Below, one piece after another: positions 13,795 to 19,065 of a DNA stretch of 19,065 bases (positions are counted from its first letter, which is position 1; every line of letters starts with the position of its first letter). Both the position numbers and the translations under genes were made by a program. Under the pieces are notes generated by a model. That model was not told the DNA's origin and did no database searches. It was given only the letters and a program-made list of their open reading frames with translations. This stretch comes from Bacteroidota bacterium (GTDB lineage Bacteria; Bacteroidota; Bacteroidia; Bacteroidales; WCHB1-69), in the NCBI GenBank assembly GCA_023413895.1, contig JAEZOU010000017.1, forward strand, positions 1 to 19,065, written 5' to 3'.

Positions 13795-14175
13795 ATGAAA
13801 AAAATTTTTGCATTTTTAACATTAGCAATCGCCTTGGTTATGGCAAGTTGTTCTTCTTCTAATGGTCCTGAAGCAGTAGTGAAAGAATACTATAAAGCAC
13901 GTCAAGCTCACGAATGGGGAAAAATGGCAGATTTATGTAAGAGTGCTATTGGTTTGAATGAAGAAGAAAAACAAGCTTTAATCGGTTTGGCTGTTGCTTT
14001 TGGTGGCTCTAAAGAAACAATTGATTCATTCACAGTTGGTGAAGTAACTATGGTTGATGATACGCATGCTGAGGTAGCTGTTGAAATCGTTTTAGATAAA
14101 AAGGGTGAAAAAGATACAGATAAAAAGACAATTGATGTAGAGAAGATTGATGGAAAGTGGTATATAGAAGACTAA
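13795..14175 (+). CDS. DUF4878-like small lipoprotein
   Basis: I chose the ATG at 13795 (126 residues), because it begins with a clean lipoprotein signal, MKKIFAFLTLAIALVMASC, with lipidated Cys19. A frame extending back to 13714 lacks a signal peptide. The mature domain begins PEAVVKEYYKARQAHEWGKM, continues with a helical stretch, then FTVGEVTMVDDTHAEVAVEI, and closes with KTIDVEKIDGKWYIED. This helix-then-strands pattern ending in a Gly-Lys-Trp-Tyr strand matches DUF4878/lumazine-binding-like (NTF2-fold) lipoproteins of Bacteroidota. Function is unknown. It is anchored in the membrane on the periplasmic side or at the surface. The next gene starts 20 bases downstream. Confidence 0.78.
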   Translation: MKKIFAFLTLAIALVMASCSSSNGPEAVVKEYYKARQAHEWGKMADLCKSAIGLNEEEKQALIGLAVAFGGSKETIDSFTVGEVTMVDDTHAEVAVEIVLDKKGEKDTDKKTIDVEKIDGKWYIED

Positions 14176-14195
14176 TTTTCTCAATTCTAGGGAAC

Positions 14196-15164
14196 ATGAA
14201 AAGAGTTATTATTTTTGCAATGTGTGCTCTATTGTTATCTACGGTAAGTGCACAAAGTGAACCCAAAGAGAAAAAGCAATCCAAATTTGGTACTTTTATT
14301 CGTCGTGTAGGTGAAAGTGCTACGGGAATCAATATGAGCAATGAGCTTTTTGTGAGTTTCGATATGAAAGCACAAACAGCAGTTCAGATTCTTGAAGTTG
14401 CTTGTGAAGGAAATCCTGCCAGTGGGGAGTTGTTGGTTACTATCTTAGCAAAAGCCAAGAAAAATGGAACTACAATGGAATTAGGGTCTGGTGACTCTTT
14501 TGCCTTTGATGCAAAGGGAAATAGGTACACTATTGTTCCCCGTACATCAAAATCAATAGGTCATTTAGATTTAATGGTTGATGTTCCAACTCGCTATGAA
14601 TTTATTGTGAAAGATGTTCCTACAGCCCTTACAGCAATGGAACATCTCTCGATGGGTTTTTATATTGTAACTCCAGATTTCCGAATTGGTAGTAATGCTG
14701 CTAGTGTTGAGCTTATGCAAATTCGCAATATTCCAATTAAATGGAAAGAGATGCCTACTCAAAATGTTGTTGACGAGAGTTACGCATTATCAGCAATTAC
14801 CGATATAAATATTGTAAGTTGTGAGGGTGATAAGGCTACAGGAACTGTAATTGTAGTTATTGGAGCCACAACAAAACATAAAGAAGCAAGTTTGTCTCTC
14901 GGTAGTAATGATTATAGAATTGAGGCTTTCGATAAGTCAGGTAATAAGTTTATAAGTACAAATAGAGGAAGCGCAGTTGGCGAAAAATTTTCGAAAGATA
15001 TTCCTTATAGATTTACTTACCAATTCTCAGATATGGGTGATTGGGAATCAATCTATTTGTTACGAGTAGGCTTTTATGCAATAGGTGGCGATTTACGACT
15101 AGGTAGCAATATGGCAGGTATAAATCCTATTACAATCAAAAATATTCCGATTATTTGGAAATAA
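14196..15164 (+). CDS. Exported protein with two tandem copies of one domain
   Basis: The ATG at 14196 (322 residues) gives a good signal peptide (MKRVIIFAMCALLLSTVSAQ, cut near residue 19); the longer frame from 14157 would hide it. A basic stretch (KEKKQSKFGTFIRRVGE) precedes two homologous halves, about residues 62-183 and 201-322. Shared landmarks are VACEGNPASG and VSCEGDKATG, DAKGNRY and DKSGNKF, DVPTRYEF and DIPYRFTY, MGFYIV and VGFYAI, DFRIGSN and DLRLGSN, and RNIPIKW and KNIPIIW. The alternating hydrophobic pattern suggests beta sandwiches. I recognise no named family. There is no lipobox, so it is probably periplasmic or secreted. It follows the DUF4878-like gene by 20 bases and ends at a strong terminator. 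Confidence 0.8.
   Translation: MKRVIIFAMCALLLSTVSAQSEPKEKKQSKFGTFIRRVGESATGINMSNELFVSFDMKAQTAVQILEVACEGNPASGELLVTILAKAKKNGTTMELGSGDSFAFDAKGNRYTIVPRTSKSIGHLDLMVDVPTRYEFIVKDVPTALTAMEHLSMGFYIVTPDFRIGSNAASVELMQIRNIPIKWKEMPTQNVVDESYALSAITDINIVSCEGDKATGTVIVVIGATTKHKEASLSLGSNDYRIEAFDKSGNKFISTNRGSAVGEKFSKDIPYRFTYQFSDMGDWESIYLLRVGFYAIGGDLRLGSNMAGINPITIKNIPIIWK
14379..15161 (+). repeat. Internal tandem domain duplication in the exported protein gene
   Basis: Codons 62-183 (about 14379-14744) and 201-322 (about 14796-15161) encode two copies of the same domain, separated by a 17-residue linker. Similarity is clear at protein level, with the shared ends NIPIKW and NIPIIW, but not conspicuous in the DNA, so the duplication is old. 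Confidence 0.8.
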
Positions 15165-15183
15165 TTTTCCCTGAATCTTTCAC

Positions 15184-15220
15184 TAAAAAAGCCGCAATGT
15201 TTATCACTGCGGCTTTTTTA
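15184..15220. terminator. Bidirectional rho-independent terminator
   Basis: Arms 15184-15196 and 15208-15220 form a perfect 13-bp stem, with core GCCGCA paired to TGCGGC and A/T runs on the outside, around an 11-base loop. It lies 19 bases after the exported-protein stop (+) and 13 bases after the aspS stop (-). The flanking A and T runs give a U tract in both directions, so it can end both converging transcripts. Confidence 0.9.
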
Positions 15221-15233
15221 TTATCATGTTGTA

Positions 15234-16991
15234 TTATTCTTCTTTAAGATTAACGGAGATTCCTAATTCATCGAGTTGTTCTTGGCTGATGAGGGTTGGA
15301 GCATCTAACATCACATCTCTACCTTGATTATTTTTTGGGAAAGCGATGCAGTCACGGATGCTGTCTAAGCCTGCTAAAAGGCTGACATAACGATCAAGTC
15401 CGTAAGCGATTCCTCCATGTGGGGGAGCTCCGAATTTGAAAGCATTCATCAAGAATCCAAAGTTGATTTCGGCGCGTTCTTCAGTAAACCCTAGAACCTC
15501 AAACATCTTTTTCTGTAACTTGCTATCGTGGATACGGATAGAGCCACCACCTACTTCAACACCATTGATAACCATATCGTAAGCGTTAGCGCGTACCGCA
15601 CCTGGATTGCTATCCAATAATGGAATATCTTCTGGTTTTGGAGCTGTAAATGGGTGGTGCATAGCGTAGTAACGGTTATCCTCTTCGCTCCATTCTAACA
15701 ATGGAAAGTCAACAACCCATAAGCAGGAGAATTTCTCTTTATCACGCAATCCTAATTGAGAACCCATCTCAAGACGAAGTTCACAGAGTTGTTTGCGGGT
15801 TTTATTGGCGTTATCACCGCTCATAATCAAAATTAAGTCGCCAGGTTCGGCATTGAAAGCCGCTTTCAGTTGCTGTAAAACTTCTTGGGTAAAGAATTTA
15901 TCTACGTTTGATTTTACGTTACCGTCAGATTCTACGCGTGCGTAAACCAAACCTTTGGCACCAATTTGAGGACGTTTTACAAAGTCTGTGAGAGCATCTA
16001 ACTGTTTACGTGTGTAGCTACCAGCACCTTTTGCACAGATTCCGCCGATGTACTCAGCATTGTCAAATACAGAGAAACCGTGACCTTTCATTACATCCAT
16101 TAGTTCGACAAATTTCATCTCGAAACGGGTGTCTGGTTTGTCAGAACCATAATATTTCATAGCATCCGCCCAACTGATACGTGGAAATTTGGGTAAATCG
16201 ATACCTTTTAAACTTTTGAAAATATGATGGCTCATTCCTTCAAACATTTGAAGGATATCCTCTTGTTCCACAAATGACATTTCGCAGTCGATTTGGGTAA
16301 ATTCGGGTTGACGATCTGCGCGAAGGTCTTCATCACGGAAACATTTTACAATTTGGAAGTAACGGTCGAAGCCGCTAACCATAAGTAATTGTTTCAAGGT
16401 TTGTGGGCTTTGAGGAAGTGCGTAGAATTGTCCTGGATTCATACGGCTAGGAACGATAAAATCGCGAGCACCTTCAGGAGTAGAGTTAACCAAGATTGGT
16501 GTTTCCACTTCTAAAAAACCTTGATCGTTAAGGTAACTTCTTACTTCGAAAGCTACTTTGTGACGAAGTTCTAAATTACGACGAACCACTTCGCGACGCA
16601 AATCCAAATAGCGATATTTCATTCGTAACTCATCACCTCCATCGGTATCCTCTTCAATCGTGAATGGAGGGATTTCTGAAGTGTTGAGAATGTTAATTTT
16701 ATCAACGATAATTTCGATATCTCCAGTAGGAATATTTTTGTTTTTATTGTATCGTTCTGCTACGGTTCCTTCAATCTGAATAACCCATTCTCTGCCTAAA
16801 TGTTCTGCTTTTTCACACATTTCTGCATGGGTTTCCGCATTGAAAACCAATTGCGTAATTCCATATCTGTCACGCAAATCCACGAATGTCATTCCGCCTA
16901 ATTTGCGCACTTTTTGAACCCATCCGCAGAGGGTTACTTTTTGATCAATATGAGAACTATTGAGTTCTCCGCAAGTATTTGTTCTTAACAT
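15234..16991 (-). CDS. aspS: Aspartyl-tRNA synthetase
   Basis: This class II synthetase charges tRNA(Asp) in the cytoplasm. Its 585 residues are normal for the bacterial form. The N-terminal OB-fold anticodon domain has LCGWVQKVRKLGGMTFVDLRDRYG (21-44; a long motif, key residues Trp24, Arg29, Asp38 and Arg40). Motif 2 is FRDEDLRADRQPEFTQID (218-235). A GAD insertion domain lies roughly at 300-400, and motif 3 is GIAYGLDRY (527-535). Leu31 after Arg-Lys is the residue type associated with discriminating (tRNA-Asp-specific) enzymes, where non-discriminating ones often carry His; this is from memory. It has its own promoter candidate at 17017-17024 and ends at the shared terminator. Confidence 0.98.
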   Translation of the reverse strand: MLRTNTCGELNSSHIDQKVTLCGWVQKVRKLGGMTFVDLRDRYGITQLVFNAETHAEMCEKAEHLGREWVIQIEGTVAERYNKNKNIPTGDIEIIVDKINILNTSEIPPFTIEEDTDGGDELRMKYRYLDLRREVVRRNLELRHKVAFEVRSYLNDQGFLEVETPILVNSTPEGARDFIVPSRMNPGQFYALPQSPQTLKQLLMVSGFDRYFQIVKCFRDEDLRADRQPEFTQIDCEMSFVEQEDILQMFEGMSHHIFKSLKGIDLPKFPRISWADAMKYYGSDKPDTRFEMKFVELMDVMKGHGFSVFDNAEYIGGICAKGAGSYTRKQLDALTDFVKRPQIGAKGLVYARVESDGNVKSNVDKFFTQEVLQQLKAAFNAEPGDLILIMSGDNANKTRKQLCELRLEMGSQLGLRDKEKFSCLWVVDFPLLEWSEEDNRYYAMHHPFTAPKPEDIPLLDSNPGAVRANAYDMVINGVEVGGGSIRIHDSKLQKKMFEVLGFTEERAEINFGFLMNAFKFGAPPHGGIAYGLDRYVSLLAGLDSIRDCIAFPKNNQGRDVMLDAPTLISQEQLDELGISVNLKEE

Positions 16992-17016
16992 AGTGTATGA
17001 TTTTCAATTAAGGTTG

Positions 17017-17024
17017 CAAAATTA
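17017..17024 (-). promoter_or_regulatory. Promoter for aspS
   Basis: The minus strand reads TAATTTTG, matching TAnnTTTG, 25 bases before the aspS ATG at 16991. A possible -33 TTG lies at 17049-17047, 22 bases upstream, slightly longer than usual spacing. The 116-base gap to lnt holds nothing else I can identify. Confidence 0.5.
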
Positions 17025-17107
17025 CATAATTTTCCGTTTCTCTTTACAAGAAAAAAGTTCTTTCTAAATTCTGAAAAATAGCAATAATAAATTGCAGAAT
17101 CACAAAA

Positions 17108-18763
17108 TCATGCTAATCTTTTTTTTGTTTTGATTCGCTTATAAATGGAATAAAAAAGATGTGAAATCAATGATAAAAGCATTATTCCGACAGCAAATCT
17201 GGCTAAATAATCTCCATTTTTTGCGTAGAAGGTGATTTTTTCATTGGGATAGATGGTACCACTGATAGCCGTGCGTTCGTTGTAGCGGGTTTTCTTCATC
17301 ACTTCTCCTCGAGGGTTGATGATGGCAGAGATACCTGTATTCGCAGCGCGAATTACGTAACGACGCGTTTCTACTGCACGAAGTTTTGCATAAATGAAGT
17401 GTTGCTGGTGCCCAGGTGTTTCTCCCCACCATGCATCATTGGTGATGATGCCGAGGAATGCTGCACCATTCTGAACAAATTCTCCGCATACTTCACCGAA
17501 AACAGACTCGTAGCAGATGGGAACGCCAATTTTGATGTTACGATCATTGGTAGAAGCAATGAGTGGATGAGAAATGCTATCGGTGCCTAAAGGGGAACGC
17601 GGCCCCCCTAAGTTAATCACTACGTTGTCAAATCCAATGGCGTGAAGTACTTTTGCAAATGGCATCTTTTCAACTCCGGGTACTAAATGGCTTTTGTGGT
17701 AAAAGTCAACGGCCCCGTGGCGATTGTAACTCATCGCTGTGTTAAAAACGTCCACAAACATTCCCTTACCATTATCTTGCGCTGTTATCGTTGCTGGATA
17801 GTTGTAGAATTTAACAGTAGAAATTCCTGCTATAATATTGATATTTGGATAGTATTGAAACAACGAATCGAAAAGTGTAATGCCATAATAACTTGGATTT
17901 TCAGGAGAGAATTTTCTGCTTACTAGTAAATTTTCGATAACAGTTCGATGGATTGAGGATTCTGGTGTAAGAATGATAGCTGTACTGTCGGTGATTTTAG
18001 GCATTGCCGTTTCAATAATTCGTGCTACAAAGTCATCATTGCCTAAATAAAATTGCTCTGAGTAAGGATCAGTATTGGGTTGAACAACGACTGCTTCAAC
18101 GCCATTCTTTTCAGGTATTTTGTAGTTTGCAAATGTAATTACTGAAATAAGAATAGGAATTAAAAATAGGGTAAATGTGATGAAAATATTGCGCCACATC
18201 ACTTTTTTATCTATCTTTATTGATTTTATAATATTGAAAATCAGTATATTGATAATTAATATCCATAAAGTTCCTCCGAAAGTTCCTGTAACGGAATACC
18301 ATTGTACATATTGGGTGCAAGGTGCAAAAACATTGCCCAAGTTAAGCCAAGGCCATTGCAAATCCCAATGAAGATGCAGAAATTCAAAACTCATCCATAG
18401 GGAGATTAAAAATATAGAATGCGGAATTAGGGTGTGACGACGAGTTCGGTAGTGAGTCCAAAAACCGAAAATGATACTCATAAATAGTGCATTGAGGATA
18501 AATGCTGCTAGAGAACCTTCCGCAGTACTATTCCAAATCCACCATGTAGTAGCTGCGTTCCAAATTAAGAATGCTGGAAAACTAAATCCTACACTTTGCC
18601 AAAAGGGATGGCGCATAGAGGAATTTACGATCTTTTCGCTGATGAAAAACAAGGGGATAAAAGCAAAAAAGATTAGGAAAGTAATGCTGATTGGGTACCA
18701 AGATAACCAAAGCATAATTCCAGATAAAGTGCTGAGTATAAAAAATATAAATTTGTTTTTCAT
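17108..18763 (-). CDS. lnt: Apolipoprotein N-acyltransferase
   Basis: This inner-membrane enzyme adds the third acyl chain to the N-terminal Cys of lipoproteins. The 551 residues comprise an N-terminal membrane half with several helices, including WPWLNLGN (137-144), which is typical of Lnt, and a periplasmic nitrilase-like domain. The catalytic triad is Glu268 (LTPESS), Lys357 (YHKSHLVPGVEKMPF) and Cys417 (VPICYES), matching E. coli Glu267, Lys335 and Cys387. The conserved NDAWWGETPGHQQHF and RAANTGIS motifs follow, and one last membrane helix is near residue 530. It lies 11 bases after the truncated gene at the right edge and is probably co-transcribed with it. Two lipoprotein genes in the window (13357 and 13795) encode potential substrates. 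Confidence 0.95.
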   Translation of the reverse strand: MKNKFIFFILSTLSGIMLWLSWYPISITFLIFFAFIPLFFISEKIVNSSMRHPFWQSVGFSFPAFLIWNAATTWWIWNSTAEGSLAAFILNALFMSIIFGFWTHYRTRRHTLIPHSIFLISLWMSFEFLHLHWDLQWPWLNLGNVFAPCTQYVQWYSVTGTFGGTLWILIINILIFNIIKSIKIDKKVMWRNIFITFTLFLIPILISVITFANYKIPEKNGVEAVVVQPNTDPYSEQFYLGNDDFVARIIETAMPKITDSTAIILTPESSIHRTVIENLLVSRKFSPENPSYYGITLFDSLFQYYPNINIIAGISTVKFYNYPATITAQDNGKGMFVDVFNTAMSYNRHGAVDFYHKSHLVPGVEKMPFAKVLHAIGFDNVVINLGGPRSPLGTDSISHPLIASTNDRNIKIGVPICYESVFGEVCGEFVQNGAAFLGIITNDAWWGETPGHQQHFIYAKLRAVETRRYVIRAANTGISAIINPRGEVMKKTRYNERTAISGTIYPNEKITFYAKNGDYLARFAVGIMLLSLISHLFYSIYKRIKTKKRLA

Positions 18764-18774
18764 GCTCGAAATTT

Positions 18775-19065
18775 TTAAATATATTTATCGTGAATGAGAA
18801 TAATATCAGGGTCGTTTAGAATCTCTTCGGGAAGTGGATTTTGTGTAAAAACAGCAATGCTATAACCTTGCTGTTTCAGCTTTTCAAGGGTTGCTTGCGA
18901 AGGTATCATTGGGTAACAATCGCATTGCGTGTAGAAAGAGGCTTCGATATATAATTGTGGTAAATTGGGATCTAAAGTTACTACATTGAACACGATACAT
19001 TTTTCAGGAAGCGAGTCTTGAAGTTTTGTAAAAACAGTAGCGTTCCATTTCATAGCTTGATGTAA
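18775..19065 (-). CDS. C-terminal part of an unidentified protein (continues beyond the right edge)
   Basis: The frame ending at 18775 is open to the right edge of the window. The Met at 19053 is preceded by in-frame codons reading Leu-His-Gln-Ala, so it is probably internal rather than a start. The visible 96 residues include CIVFNVVTLDPNLPQLYIEA, a short Cys pair (YTQCDCYPMIPS), LEKLKQQGYSIAVF and the end IILIHDKYI. There is no membrane segment in the visible part. The alternating strand and helix pattern could be the soluble C-terminal domain of a membrane glycosyltransferase, but this is a guess. It sits 11 bases upstream of lnt on the same strand. Confidence 0.6.
   Translation of the reverse strand, partial: LHQAMKWNATVFTKLQDSLPEKCIVFNVVTLDPNLPQLYIEASFYTQCDCYPMIPSQATLEKLKQQGYSIAVFTQNPLPEEILNDPDIILIHDKYI

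Noticed and set aside
18471..18797. 108-codon open frame opposite lnt
   Set aside because: Antisense to the membrane half of lnt, with no recognisable motif; a shadow frame.
1..19065. CRISPR array, tRNA or rRNA genes, prophage or complete defence island
   Set aside because: No regularly spaced repeats, no cloverleaf or rRNA sequence, and no nuclease, helicase or phage structural genes were seen; nearly all coding space is metabolic, envelope or housekeeping.

Overview
The window looks like a chromosomal segment of an anaerobic Bacteroidota, most likely order Bacteroidales. The reasons are its AT-rich DNA, intergenic promoter candidates of the TAnnTTTG type, few clear Shine-Dalgarno sites, a FeoA-FeoB fusion followed by a tiny Cys-rich FeoB-associated protein, a DUF4468-like protein, and small Lys-rich lipoproteins. 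The catabolic genes (3-aminobutyryl-CoA ammonia-lyase, butyryl-CoA dehydrogenase, EtfAB) point to a butyrate-forming lysine fermenter of the Porphyromonas/Odoribacter kind. The genus cannot be fixed from sequence reading alone.

Layout. At 1-101 (-) is the N-terminus of a gene that runs off the left edge and resembles an IS256/Mutator transposase start. From 7252 down to 280 (-) is a tightly packed gene train: Wzz-like chain-length protein, O-antigen ligase/polymerase, dihydrofolate reductase, DUF4468-like exported protein, butyryl-CoA dehydrogenase, EtfB, EtfA and Kal. It ends at a strong hairpin terminator at 231-262. A 301-bp divergent promoter region (7253-7553) separates it from feoAB and the Cys-rich membrane protein (+). 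Converging on these (-) are a DUF2752 protein and a zinc-ribbon/CD225 (dispanin) protein.

From 11100 to 13088 (+) is a three-gene unit: a SnoaL-like dehydratase that resembles the bile-acid 7-alpha-dehydratase BaiE down to its catalytic residues, an EFR1-type flavodoxin-ferredoxin, and a YbaK/ProXp-ala-like tRNA deacylase. From 13357 to 15164 (+) are three exported proteins. Two are small lipoproteins preceded by related leader sequences that can fold into the same hairpin; the third is a tandemly duplicated secreted protein. A bidirectional terminator (15184-15220) separates these from aspS, lnt and the C-terminal end of an unidentified gene, all on the minus strand.

How genes work together. 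Kal makes crotonyl-CoA from 3-aminobutyryl-CoA, and Bcd/EtfAB reduce it to butyryl-CoA, so successive steps of lysine fermentation sit in one operon. Wzz-like and ligase proteins act in surface polysaccharide export. FeoAB takes up ferrous iron, which would suit an anaerobe rich in Fe-S enzymes. Most of the window is ordinary core genome. The observations most worth checking are the BaiE-like/EFR1 gene pair, the duplicated hairpin leaders with compensatory base changes, and the DHFR with an acidic residue where the NADPH 2'-phosphate-binding arginine is expected.
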